A stretch of 64,000 nt of DNA from JAEYZM01 sp943372195 (GTDB taxonomy: Bacteria > Bacteroidota > Bacteroidia > Sphingobacteriales > Sphingobacteriaceae), in contig CALRXS010000011.1 in assembly GCA_943372195.1 (NCBI GenBank), forward strand, positions 44,062 to 108,061, read 5' to 3'. The position numbers were made by a program, and so were the translations under genes. This document shows, in pieces, positions 1-8,456 of this stretch (the first letter of the stretch is position 1; each line of letters starts with the position of its first letter). The notes below the pieces were generated by a model. That model was not told the DNA's origin. It worked only from the letters and a program-made list of their open reading frames with translations, and searched no databases.

Positions 1-208
1 CTTTTTTACCAGTACGCATTAACTCGCCCACCTGCTTTGCCAATTGGTTTGCTTCGGAGGCTACATTATCCGATTGATTTTGATAAGATCTTCTCTTCTC
101 ATCTAAATCGATAATCACATCCACTAATTCGATAGCCTTGAAGTTCTTTCTTTGCAAACGTTCAATCACGAATTCTCTATTCTCTCGGATAAAAGGTACT
201 TGTAACAT
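1..208 (-). CDS. serS: Seryl-tRNA synthetase, N-terminal part (runs off the window)
   Basis: The 69 visible codons translate to a protein beginning MLQVPFIRENREFVIERL and continuing through a charged helical stretch (LDEKRRSYQNQSDN, ANQLAKQVGELMRTGKK). This is the N-terminal tRNA-binding coiled-coil arm of class IIa SerRS, which contacts the long variable arm of tRNA-Ser; the catalytic domain lies beyond base 1. The start ATG (206-208) is the first methionine of the conserved family start. A TAnnTTTG-type -7 element (224-231) lies just upstream, giving a very short leader. It is divergent from rsmI with 57 bp between the starts. The gene is incomplete only because the window ends. Confidence 0.9.
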   Translation of the reverse strand, partial: MLQVPFIRENREFVIERLQRKNFKAIELVDVIIDLDEKRRSYQNQSDNVASEANQLAKQVGELMRTGKK

Positions 209-223
209 ATTTTCAATTTTGCT

Positions 224-231
224 CAAAGATA
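224..231 (-). promoter_or_regulatory. Putative serS promoter, -7 element
   Basis: On the minus strand this reads TATCTTTG, an exact match to the Bacteroidota -7 consensus TAnnTTTG, 16 bases upstream of the serS ATG. No convincing -33 TTTG is visible. The call rests on motif and position only. Confidence 0.45.
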
Positions 232-265
232 AGAAAATGATGAATCTTTTATATTTTCGTAGAAT

Positions 266-973
266 ATGAGCGGAAAATTATTTTTAATACCCACTCCCAT
301 CGGGAATTTAGAAGATATTACCCTTAGAGCATTACGTATGCTCAAAGAGGTGGACTTGGTATTGGCTGAAGATACACGTACCGCTGGGCAGCTGCTCCGC
401 CATTTTGAAATAGATAAAAGGTTACTATCACACCATCAACATAATGAGCACCAAGCTTTAAAAGAAATTATTAAAATGTTGAAGGATGGTACAAACATCG
501 GATTGGTTAGCGATGCAGGAACGCCTGCAATATCAGACCCTGGTTTTTTATTAGTTCGTGAATGTATCAAAGAAGAAATTGAAGTAGAAACCTTACCCGG
601 ACCTACAGCATTTGTGCCTGCACTTGTGAACTCTGGCTTACCGAATGATAAATTTTATTTTGAAGGATTCTTACCTCAAAAAAAAGGAAGAAAAACTCGT
701 TTACTCTTCTTAGCAGATTTTGAAGAAACGATTATTTTATATGAATCACCTCATAGACTTATTAAATTTATTGAAGAAGTAATTCTTTACATGGGTGCCG
801 ATCGTCAAATGAGTGTATCGCGAGAGATTAGCAAGAAGTTTGAAGAAACCATAAGAGGTACTGCCGAAGAATTAAAATATCATTTTGATAATAATCCGGT
901 TAAAGGTGAATTCGTAATTTGCTTGGCAGGTAAAAACAAAAAATCTAAAAAGTACGAAGAAGATGAAGAATAG
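266..973 (+). CDS. rsmI: 16S rRNA (cytidine-1402-2'-O)-methyltransferase RsmI
   Basis: RsmI 2'-O-methylates C1402 in the decoding centre of 16S rRNA using S-adenosylmethionine. The 235-residue protein has the tetrapyrrole-methylase-type fold signature: PTPIGNLEDIT near residues 9-19, LAEDTRT near 33-39, the glycine-rich VSDAGTPAISDPG near 80-92, and LPGPTA. Length is at the short end of the family, which often carries an extra C-terminal domain; here the protein ends in a basic/acidic tail (KNKKSKKYEEDEE). Its 3' end overlaps lnt by 11 bp, so the two are probably cotranscribed. Identification is secure from the motifs. Confidence 0.95.
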   Translation: MSGKLFLIPTPIGNLEDITLRALRMLKEVDLVLAEDTRTAGQLLRHFEIDKRLLSHHQHNEHQALKEIIKMLKDGTNIGLVSDAGTPAISDPGFLLVRECIKEEIEVETLPGPTAFVPALVNSGLPNDKFYFEGFLPQKKGRKTRLLFLADFEETIILYESPHRLIKFIEEVILYMGADRQMSVSREISKKFEETIRGTAEELKYHFDNNPVKGEFVICLAGKNKKSKKYEEDEE

Positions 974-2558
974 AAAATATTTGTACGCGAGTATACTATC
1001 AGGACTTTTATTTTGGTTGGCTTGGCCAATGCAAAGTATAAGTGGAATAATTTTCTTCGCATTTATACCTTTATTATTTATGGAGGATGACGCTTACTTG
1101 CATCATCCGAAGAAATCATACGGTATAGTTTTTAGATTCTCTTTTTTAGCATTTATTATTTTTAATCTTTTAACAACTTATTGGGTATGGAATGCCTCTG
1201 CAGGTGGAATGGTTGTGGCAGTTATTCTCAATTCATTTTTAATGAGTACTGCTATTTTAGCCTTCCATTATGTAAAGAAAAAATCTGGTAAAATCACTTC
1301 AAATTTTGCATTCATATTTTGCTGGATTGGTATGGAATATTTCCATATGTCATGGGATCTATCGTGGCCTTGGTTAACATTAGGTAACGTATTTTCAGAA
1401 CAAATACAATGGGTGCAGTGGTATGAATATACAGGAGTTTTCGGAGGTTCGTTCTGGGTACTTGCTGCAAATATTATTTTATTTCATAGTATTAAAAGTT
1501 CAGCGACACTACAAAAAAAATTTAGTGTTCAATTCAAAAATTACTTAAATGCAATTATCATTATCGTTGCTCCTATTTTAGTTTCTTATGCTATCTATAA
1601 TAGCTACGAAGAAAAAATAAATCCAACGAATGTTGTAGTCGTTCAGCCAAACATTGATCCGTATTCAGAAAAATTCAACGGACTAACAGAGATGGATCAA
1701 TTACAAAGATTGATTCGATTGTCAGATTCAACGGCACAAATAAATACTGAGTTTTTTGTATGGCCAGAAACTGCTTTGCAAAATAATTTGAATGAGCGTA
1801 CACTCGAAGAAAATCCATTGATACAAGAGTCAAGAAAATTTTTAGAGAAATACAAAAACGGAAATATTATTACAGGTGCTGATGCATATACAACCTATGA
1901 TAAAAAAGAAACTGTTACTGCTAGAAATTATAAAACCGGAGAATGCTGCTATGATGCTTTCAATGCTGCATTTTTCATAGAGAACAATCAAACGATTCAG
2001 AAATATCATAAATCAAAATTAGTACCAGGTGTTGAACAAATGCCATACCCCAAGTTCTTTTCAATACTCGAACCATATGCTTTAAAATTAGGTGGCACCT
2101 TTGGTAGCTTAGGTTCACAAACAGAACGTGCTGTATTTTATACTAGAAGTGGTATTGGTGTTGCTCCAGTGATTTGCTATGAATCTATTTACGGGGAATT
2201 TGTTTCAGAGTATGTGAAAAATGGCGCACAACTTATAGCCATAATAACAAACGACGGTTGGTGGGGAAATACCCCAGGCTATAAACAACATGCAAGCATG
2301 GCCTCTTTAAGAGCAGTCGAAACTCGAAGATCTATTGCTCGTTCAGCTAATACTGGAACATCTTTATTTGTAAATCAAAGAGGAGAAGTTTTAAAATCTA
2401 CTGAGTACTGGGTACAAGATAGCATCAATGAAAATTTAAACTTAAACGATGAAATTACTTTTTATGTTGAACATGGTGATTTCATTGCTTTTACTTCATC
2501 TCTAATTGCATTATTAATTTTATCTTATACTTTATTAATAAAATGGCTGAAGAATTAA
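963..2558 (+). CDS. lnt: Apolipoprotein N-acyltransferase
   Basis: Lnt adds the third acyl chain to the N-terminal cysteine of lipoproteins at the periplasmic face of the inner membrane. The 531-residue protein has an N-terminal block of about six membrane segments (residues ~5-210), a periplasmic nitrilase-like domain (~220-495) and a final membrane segment near 505-525. The Glu-Lys-Cys catalytic set is visible: Glu in VWPETAL (~269), Lys in KYHKSKLVPG (~350) and Cys in VICYES (~405). It overlaps rsmI by 11 bp and the next gene by 16 bp. The window encodes many lipoproteins (GldB, GldK, SprE, OmpA-like, two S9 peptidases) that would be substrates. Confidence 0.95.
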   Translation: MKNRKYLYASILSGLLFWLAWPMQSISGIIFFAFIPLLFMEDDAYLHHPKKSYGIVFRFSFLAFIIFNLLTTYWVWNASAGGMVVAVILNSFLMSTAILAFHYVKKKSGKITSNFAFIFCWIGMEYFHMSWDLSWPWLTLGNVFSEQIQWVQWYEYTGVFGGSFWVLAANIILFHSIKSSATLQKKFSVQFKNYLNAIIIIVAPILVSYAIYNSYEEKINPTNVVVVQPNIDPYSEKFNGLTEMDQLQRLIRLSDSTAQINTEFFVWPETALQNNLNERTLEENPLIQESRKFLEKYKNGNIITGADAYTTYDKKETVTARNYKTGECCYDAFNAAFFIENNQTIQKYHKSKLVPGVEQMPYPKFFSILEPYALKLGGTFGSLGSQTERAVFYTRSGIGVAPVICYESIYGEFVSEYVKNGAQLIAIITNDGWWGNTPGYKQHASMASLRAVETRRSIARSANTGTSLFVNQRGEVLKSTEYWVQDSINENLNLNDEITFYVEHGDFIAFTSSLIALLILSYTLLIKWLKN

Positions 2559-3049
2559 ATAAAAGACCTGTCATAAAAGTTAAGTGGATGTTGCTAGATT
2601 ATATACTTGAGATTCTAGCAGCAAGCATATTAATTTCAATAGTTATTTATGCAATAAATGTATATAACAATTTACCAGATACTGTTGCAACTCACTTTAA
2701 TGCAAATGGTGTGGCAGATGGTTTCGGAAATAAATCAAGCATTTGGGCAATGCCCGCAGTTGCATTTATACTTTGGATGCTACTTTCTATTGTCAATCAA
2801 TACCCTCATTCATTTAACTACCCATTTAAATTAACAGAAAGCAATGTTGAAAGCCAATATAGAATGGCACAACGATTTATGAGAATCATGAAAATATGGG
2901 TGTGCTTATTATTTTTATACGCTTTATATTCGATTGTAGAGACTAGTAAAAATCAAAATTTTAAGACGAATTATGGTATATTTGTAATACTCGGTTCCAT
3001 GATTATTTTCATGAGCATTTACCTATATATATCGAGTAAAAAAAGATAA
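2543..3049 (+). CDS. DUF1648-domain membrane protein
   Basis: This 168-residue protein has a membrane segment at about 18-40, then the DUF1648 signature (LPDTVATHFNANGVADGFG, about residues 44-62) followed by further hydrophobic segments near 67-85, 117-135 and 145-163. DUF1648 occurs in SdpI-like immunity proteins and many uncharacterised membrane proteins; the full SdpI domain is not obvious here. It overlaps lnt by 16 bp and shares one base with the downstream gene, so it belongs to the rsmI-lnt operon. No function can be assigned beyond a small integral membrane protein. Confidence 0.75.
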   Translation: MAEELNKRPVIKVKWMLLDYILEILAASILISIVIYAINVYNNLPDTVATHFNANGVADGFGNKSSIWAMPAVAFILWMLLSIVNQYPHSFNYPFKLTESNVESQYRMAQRFMRIMKIWVCLLFLYALYSIVETSKNQNFKTNYGIFVILGSMIIFMSIYLYISSKKR

Positions 3050-3528
3050 TGAATTTAAAAAAAATTATACTTTTTATTTTTCTTATCATCATTGGCAATT
3101 TAGCAAGCGCTCAAATTGTTGACTCAGTTGCTTTGTTTAAGGCTAACGACACCATTCAAATAAAATATTGTATAAATAGGTTTTTCGAGGGACTTGAAAA
3201 GCAAGATACTGTTAAGTTAAAAGAAGCATTATACGATGAACTAACATTAAAAACAATAGTTGAAAATATCATCGAAAAAAAAGAAAAATTCGTTATTGAA
3301 AACAAAGAAGAATTAATAAAAATTGTCATCAAGAAAAGAACCGTTACCATCAAAGAAAAACTATTGAGTTGGGATATTCATATAGATGGTCGATTAGCAA
3401 GCGTCTGGACACCCTATGAATTTTACATCAATAAACAACCATCACACAGAGGTGCAAATAATTTCCAATTAGTAAAAACAGATAAGGGTTGGAAAATATT
3501 TTCTATTGTTGATACTCGTCATAGATAA
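3049..3528 (+). CDS. Secreted NTF2-like (lumazine-binding-like) protein
   Basis: The first 21 residues (basic start, hydrophobic run, LASAQ) form a signal peptide. The remaining ~138 residues resemble the small NTF2-fold 'putative lumazine-binding' proteins common in Bacteroidota: an N-terminal helix pair (IQIKYCINRFFEGLEKQD), a mid-region with LLSWDIHIDGRLASVWTPYEFYI split across a strand pair, and the C-terminal strand FQLVKTDKGWKIFSIVDTRHR. The family name comes from remote similarity; ligand and function are unknown. It is the last gene of the rsmI operon, overlapping the previous stop by one base, and its end lies one base from the convergent PKD gene. Confidence 0.65.
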   Translation: MNLKKIILFIFLIIIGNLASAQIVDSVALFKANDTIQIKYCINRFFEGLEKQDTVKLKEALYDELTLKTIVENIIEKKEKFVIENKEELIKIVIKKRTVTIKEKLLSWDIHIDGRLASVWTPYEFYINKQPSHRGANNFQLVKTDKGWKIFSIVDTRHR

Positions 3529-3529
3529 T

Positions 3530-4984
3530 TTAATGACTTATTGTACCAGTGCTAGGAGTTTGACTCACATTTACATTTAAAGTTTTATTTACTGAACAAG
3601 CATTTGCTGGAGTTTCGGTTAAATTAACTTGATAAGAACCATAGCTCGTCCAGCGTACTCTTATCGCATTATTCGTATTACTAATAATAACTCCGCCGGT
3701 AACATTCCAATTATAAGTATTACCTGCATTTAATGGTGTAGTATAGTTCTCCTCTTGATTTAATACACCACATATGGATGGAGAGCCTGTGATATCTGTA
3801 TTCGGACTTACCTTTAATGTGTAGGTAACAGCATCAGATCTAGCAGGGCAATGTGTACAAGCATTACCTTGGAGTGTTAATGTTACAGAGCCTGCACTTA
3901 GTTCATCTGCAGATGGAGTGTACTGAGCATTTAAACTTGTTCTGGAAGGATTAAATGTACCATTGCCGCCTACCCAAGTACCTCCTTGTGTACTCGTACC
4001 TGATAAATTTATTGGGAATTCATGTGAACAAAAAGTTTGATCTGCACCAGCACTCAAATTATTATCTGTATCGGTAACAATAGTTGCAGAGGTGTTATTA
4101 ATCGGACAAGAAGTTTGATCGCTGACGGTTACTGAATAAGTACCAACACCGACATCTATTGATTGAGTAGTAGCACCGTTAGACCATAAATAACTATACG
4201 GAGGGTTACCACCTGAAACATTTGCGGTTAAAGTTTTAGTTGTTTCGTTCCAACAGAGTACAGAGTTAGCCGGACTTATATTTGCGGTCATGCCAGGTAC
4301 AAAGTTTACACGAACAGTATCACGTGAGAATACACCAGAACATGCACCTAATGGTGTACCACTAACTTCGAAATCAGCAAATGAAGGTGGATTTGTAGGC
4401 GGTACAACAAATGTTGAATCACATGCTGTTCCACAAGTTAATAATGATTGATAAGTTGAATTTAATGCTCTCCATTGAATGGTTGATTCTTGAAAGCCAG
4501 ATGCTACTAATTGACTATTACAACCTACACGAGTTACTATATTTGCTGATACCATTGGTCTAGGTATAGAAGTAATTCTATAGGTGTTCGCATTGCCACC
4601 ATTTTTACAAAAACTAATGAAATGCGGACCTGCACCAGTAACACAAAACTTACCACCTATTGGTGTAGGTGTACCACAATTAACTGTGTATGATAATGAA
4701 CCTGATGGTGTTGCTCCACCAGTAATATCAAGTACAAAGGCTTCAGCATTCGGACTTAAAGTAACTATAAATTCGACGCAATTATTATTTCCACTGCCTC
4801 CTCCACAACACTCTCCTGCACGTATTAAACTACTGCTCGTCCAAACACCCGAAGCATCTGAAGACAAGTTAACAGTAAATGATGGCGTACCTCCCGTACA
4901 ATTAGTTGTTTGGGCAGAAACATTTTGTAAACCAGCAAATACGATAAAAAATAGTATAGTAACTATTGAGTGAAGCTTTATCAT
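3530..4984 (-). CDS. Secreted PKD/SprB-repeat protein lacking a visible sorting domain
   Basis: An upstream in-frame ATG exists at 5021-5023, but the start at 4982-4984 gives a clean signal peptide (MIKLHSIVTILFFIVFAG, ending VSAQ), so I prefer it (484 residues). The body is Thr/Ser/Asn/Gly-rich with many cysteines. It contains one SprB-type repeat (PPYSYLWSNGATTQSI ... GTYSVTVSDQTSC) and PKD-like domains in the C-terminal third (NTYNWNVTGG, RVRWTSYGSYQVNLTE). Such proteins are usually T9SS substrates, but the protein stops at TPSTGTISH with no type A or B C-terminal sorting domain. It may be 3'-truncated. It lies downstream of nadE on the same strand with a 73-bp gap and is probably surface or secreted; the function is unknown. 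Confidence 0.7.
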   Translation of the reverse strand: MIKLHSIVTILFFIVFAGLQNVSAQTTNCTGGTPSFTVNLSSDASGVWTSSSLIRAGECCGGGSGNNNCVEFIVTLSPNAEAFVLDITGGATPSGSLSYTVNCGTPTPIGGKFCVTGAGPHFISFCKNGGNANTYRITSIPRPMVSANIVTRVGCNSQLVASGFQESTIQWRALNSTYQSLLTCGTACDSTFVVPPTNPPSFADFEVSGTPLGACSGVFSRDTVRVNFVPGMTANISPANSVLCWNETTKTLTANVSGGNPPYSYLWSNGATTQSIDVGVGTYSVTVSDQTSCPINNTSATIVTDTDNNLSAGADQTFCSHEFPINLSGTSTQGGTWVGGNGTFNPSRTSLNAQYTPSADELSAGSVTLTLQGNACTHCPARSDAVTYTLKVSPNTDITGSPSICGVLNQEENYTTPLNAGNTYNWNVTGGVIISNTNNAIRVRWTSYGSYQVNLTETPANACSVNKTLNVNVSQTPSTGTISH

Positions 4985-5057
4985 ATCCCTAATTTGTACT
5001 CTTTTCATTAAAAAAAGTTGCATTTATTTTAAGATACGATGAAAAAATTAAAACGGA

Positions 5058-6686
5058 TTAGTATTTGGCAACAATTGGCATTCTTCTACCCATACCGAAT
5101 GCTTTAGAAGATACTCTTAAAATTGGAGGCGTTTGATAGCGTTTATATTCATTTCTATTTACCAATGAAGTTATACGATCAATTAGTGCTTTATCAAAAC
5201 CCATATCTATAAGCTCATCTTTACTAATTGAATGCTCAATATATAAATTCAAAACTTCATCTAATATATCGTAATCAGGTAATGAATCTGAATCTTTTTG
5301 ATCTGGTCGTAATTCTGCAGATGGCGCTTTCTCTATAGTATTTACTGGTATAATGATTTGATCTTTATTAATAAAGTTCGCTAATGCATATACTTGAGTT
5401 TTATATACATCACCAATTACTGAAATACCTCCACACATATCTCCGTACAAAGTTCCATACCCTACAGCCGCTTCACTTTTATTAGAAGTGTTTAACAAAA
5501 TATTTCCAAATTTATTAGAGACTGCCATTAACAATACTCCTCTAATTCTCGCCTGTAGATTTTCTTCTGTTAAATCTTCTGCCAAACCTTCAAATGTATT
5601 TGACAATGAACTTTTATATGTATGATAAACATCTTTGATCGGTATAATTTGATATTGAATATTTAAATTATCTGCTAAAGCTATTGCATCATCAACAGAA
5701 TGATCAGATGAATATTGAGATGGCATTAAAACACCTAAAACATTTTCATTGCCTAATGCTCTAGCTGCTAACGCTGCAACTACTGCAGAATCAATACCTC
5801 CCGACAATCCGAGTACCGCCTTCTTAAATCCCGATTTCTGAAAATAATCTTTTATACCCAATACAATTGCATCATGAATTAATTCTATTGAGTCAATATT
5901 TTTTTCTTCGTATGATTTCTTCGTAGATAATTCAGTTGAATCTATGATCAGTAAATCTTCTTCAAACATTTTTGATTCAGCAATAATTTCAGCATCACTA
6001 TTCAAAGCCATTGAACATCCGTCGAAAATCAATTCAGTTTGAGCCCCTACATGATTTACATATAGTAAGGGTAAATTGTATTTATTTGCATTCCATTTCA
6101 AAACGTTTTTACGTTTTTCGTTTTGATTATAATCGAATGGAGATGCAGCAATATTAATCATCAAATCTGGTTGTTCATTTATGAGAACATCCATAGGTGA
6201 TTGCACATATAATTTTTGATCATCTGTATTCCACAAATCTTCGCATATAGTTAATGCAATTTTTTTACCATTTATTTCAATACAACTCAATTGTGGCGCA
6301 GGTTGAAAATATCTGTACTCATCAAAAATATCGTATGTTGGTAGTAATGATTTATGTATTATGTTTTTAATAGTACCATCAGCTAATACATAAGCAGAGT
6401 TATGTAAAGCCTTACCTTCCTTATGTATATTAAAGCTTGGCGAACCAATTATAGCTGTAATCGATACACATTCTTTTGCTAATTTAGCTATGTATAAATC
6501 GCATTGCTTAATAAAATGCTGATAGTCTAAAAAATCTCTTGGAGGGTAACCGCAGATAGCAAGCTCAGGGAAAATGATAACATCAACATCTTTTGATTTT
6601 GCAGAGTTCATTAAGCCTACAAGTTTTTGAAAGTTAGATTCAAAATTACCAATGTGAACGTTAACCTGTGCTAATGCGAACTTCAT
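5058..6686 (-). CDS. nadE: Glutamine-dependent NAD+ synthetase
   Basis: NadE amidates nicotinic acid adenine dinucleotide to NAD+, the last step of NAD synthesis. The N-terminal nitrilase-like glutaminase domain (residues ~1-260) shows the Glu41 (FPELAICGYPPRD), Lys112 (HKSLLPTYD) and Cys148 (ICEDLW) triad that releases ammonia from glutamine. The C-terminal synthetase domain starts near 275 and carries the ATP-pyrophosphatase P-loop SGGIDS at 295-300. I chose the ATG at 6684-6686; an in-frame ATG 18 bases upstream lies inside the preceding gene and would add only MAYYFN. The gene starts one base after the stop of the upstream barrel protein, so the two are probably coupled. The 542-residue length fits the two-domain type. 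Confidence 0.96.
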   Translation of the reverse strand: MKFALAQVNVHIGNFESNFQKLVGLMNSAKSKDVDVIIFPELAICGYPPRDFLDYQHFIKQCDLYIAKLAKECVSITAIIGSPSFNIHKEGKALHNSAYVLADGTIKNIIHKSLLPTYDIFDEYRYFQPAPQLSCIEINGKKIALTICEDLWNTDDQKLYVQSPMDVLINEQPDLMINIAASPFDYNQNEKRKNVLKWNANKYNLPLLYVNHVGAQTELIFDGCSMALNSDAEIIAESKMFEEDLLIIDSTELSTKKSYEEKNIDSIELIHDAIVLGIKDYFQKSGFKKAVLGLSGGIDSAVVAALAARALGNENVLGVLMPSQYSSDHSVDDAIALADNLNIQYQIIPIKDVYHTYKSSLSNTFEGLAEDLTEENLQARIRGVLLMAVSNKFGNILLNTSNKSEAAVGYGTLYGDMCGGISVIGDVYKTQVYALANFINKDQIIIPVNTIEKAPSAELRPDQKDSDSLPDYDILDEVLNLYIEHSISKDELIDMGFDKALIDRITSLVNRNEYKRYQTPPILRVSSKAFGMGRRMPIVAKY

Positions 6687-6687
6687 A

Positions 6688-7398
6688 TTAAAATAATAAG
6701 CCAATGTTTAAAGTAATGAAACTCAAATTCGCATCATATGCCCTCACTGCTGATAAACCTGTTGTTGGGTCAACGAATTTATACATCGTTTTTGATTTCA
6801 TAATATTTGAAAAACCATTGTTATAGGTAAGTCCGACTACCAAATCTAAATTCTCCGCTAAGTTATACTCAACACCAGCACCAATTACTAATGAAGTATT
6901 TAAAGGTTGTATGAAATCACTTGCATTTTTAATATCGTCATTAGAGAAATTTGTTTGTCCTTTTTTATATTCATTCTCTACAGTTGATTTAATTCTAAAC
7001 GATAAGCCTAATCCGAATTTACCATACACCTTCAAATTATTATTTAACTCATTCGTTAATAATTTAATTGTTACGGGGATGTCAATATATCTGATATTAA
7101 GTGCTGAATTTACTGTAGTGTCGTTTCTGCTATATTCAATCTTACCACCTAATGAACTAATTCCGAACTCAGAAGAAATAGCATAATTATCTTTTATGAA
7201 ATAATCGAACATTAAACCATAAGAGAAACCTACTTTAGTGCCAACACTATTATAATTATCAGTATTAGGGTGAATAGTTGAAAATAAGGGATTGCCTTTA
7301 AAACCTAATCGAAAATCTTGTGCATATAGATTGTTGGAAATCAGTATGGCAACAAGAAAAGCGGTAATTAAAGATAATTGTTTAATTTTATGTTTCAT
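6688..7398 (-). CDS. Outer-membrane beta-barrel protein (PorT-like fold)
   Basis: The 236-residue protein has a signal peptide of ~26 residues (ending SNNLYAQ). The rest alternates hydrophobic and polar residues in strands typical of the small eight-stranded Bacteroidota barrel family ('outer membrane protein beta-barrel', the family that includes PorT), for example NIRYIDIPVTIKLL and VVGLTYNNGFSNI, and it ends in NLSFITLNIGLLF with a terminal Phe as expected for a BAM substrate. I cannot tell whether it is the T9SS component PorT itself. The start ATG (7396-7398) lies only 13 bases from the divergent gldB start. nadE follows one base downstream. Confidence 0.7.
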   Translation of the reverse strand: MKHKIKQLSLITAFLVAILISNNLYAQDFRLGFKGNPLFSTIHPNTDNYNSVGTKVGFSYGLMFDYFIKDNYAISSEFGISSLGGKIEYSRNDTTVNSALNIRYIDIPVTIKLLTNELNNNLKVYGKFGLGLSFRIKSTVENEYKKGQTNFSNDDIKNASDFIQPLNTSLVIGAGVEYNLAENLDLVVGLTYNNGFSNIMKSKTMYKFVDPTTGLSAVRAYDANLSFITLNIGLLF

Positions 7399-7411
7399 GA
7401 TACGATTTTAT

Positions 7412-8455
7412 ATGCTTTATAATCAGGTTCAAAGTAACAGAATAATTTCGATTTTATCGATATTCTTTTTATCGATTTTTATTCAATCGTGTGACCAATC
7501 AAGTAATAAATCACATGGATCAAAATCAGAGTCTAGCGTTGATATAGAAATAAAGCGATTTGAAAAAGATTTATTCTATATGAATCAAGAACAAATTGAC
7601 ACGAACATTGTGTTTTTAAAGAAAAAATACGGCGAATTCTATAATGTATATTTCTTACAGATTATGGGATTTGGAACCGATAAAAATCAGGGCTTCAAAT
7701 ACATTATATCAGATTTTATAAATAATACAGATTTTAAAACTTTGGTGAAAGATTGTGATTCGATTTATAATGAAGATCGCATGAAAAAGTTAGAATCTGA
7801 TATAGAGTTTGTTTTTGAAAACTATCAGAAAGTATTTCCGAATGATACATTGCCACAAGTAACAACTTTTGTTTCCGGATTTTCAAACGGTATAGTAAAT
7901 ACGAATGGATACATAGGTGTTGGCTTAGATTTATTTTTAGGCTCAGAATATAAATTTTACCCTTCCTTAGATTTCCCAGAATACTTAACTCGAAGATTTA
8001 CTCCAAATCATTTAGTGCCTACATTAGTTAAAGGTATGGTGAATTCTAAATTTGAAATGGAACCAAAAAATCAATCATTAATAGATCAGATGTTATATCA
8101 AGGTAAATTATTATACTTCATGAAATTGATGTTACCTGATACACCTGACTCTTTATTAATTGGCTACACATCCGCAGAAATAAAATGGGCAGAAGAAAAT
8201 GAAGCTAATATTTTTCAACTACTAGTTTCTGAAGATTTATTTAGTAAAGATGTACTTAAATACAGAAAGTACACCGACGAAGCCCCTTATACTGTTAACC
8301 TCACAGCAGATTCTGCTCCTCGCATTGCATGGTTTGCAGGTTGGAAAATAATAGATAAATACATGGATGAAAATAAAAATATAAGCATCGAAGAATTAAT
8401 GAATGAACAGGATGCTCAAAAAATATTAAGTATTTCAAAATATAAACCCAATTAA
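7412..8455 (+). CDS. gldB: Gliding motility lipoprotein GldB
   Basis: With the ATG at 7412 the 347-residue protein starts with a lipoprotein signal (Arg10, hydrophobic core, IQSC with Cys27 as the lipidation site); longer in-frame starts at 7292 and 7397 would run back into the divergent gene and spoil the signal. The mature part matches GldB: an N-terminal IEIKRFEKDLFYM, then the conserved VSGFSNGIVNT, YIGVGLDLFLG and YPEYL-like LDFPEYLTRRF segments around residues 150-200. GldB is needed for gliding and type IX secretion in Flavobacterium; its mechanism is unclear. Proximity to nadE is also seen in other Bacteroidota. The next gene begins one base after its stop. Confidence 0.85.
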   Translation: MLYNQVQSNRIISILSIFFLSIFIQSCDQSSNKSHGSKSESSVDIEIKRFEKDLFYMNQEQIDTNIVFLKKKYGEFYNVYFLQIMGFGTDKNQGFKYIISDFINNTDFKTLVKDCDSIYNEDRMKKLESDIEFVFENYQKVFPNDTLPQVTTFVSGFSNGIVNTNGYIGVGLDLFLGSEYKFYPSLDFPEYLTRRFTPNHLVPTLVKGMVNSKFEMEPKNQSLIDQMLYQGKLLYFMKLMLPDTPDSLLIGYTSAEIKWAEENEANIFQLLVSEDLFSKDVLKYRKYTDEAPYTVNLTADSAPRIAWFAGWKIIDKYMDENKNISIEELMNEQDAQKILSISKYKPN

Positions 8456-8456
8456 T

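Noticed and set aside
4584..4973. Open frame on + inside the PKD protein gene
   Set aside because: Antisense shadow of the Thr/Ser-rich secreted protein; no start context or recognisable domain.
6687..6704. Longer nadE start (six extra codons)
   Set aside because: It would overlap the upstream gene's end and precede the conserved MKFALAQVNVH start without similarity.
7292..7411. Longer gldB frame
   Set aside because: It would cover the divergent barrel gene's start and disrupt the lipoprotein signal peptide.
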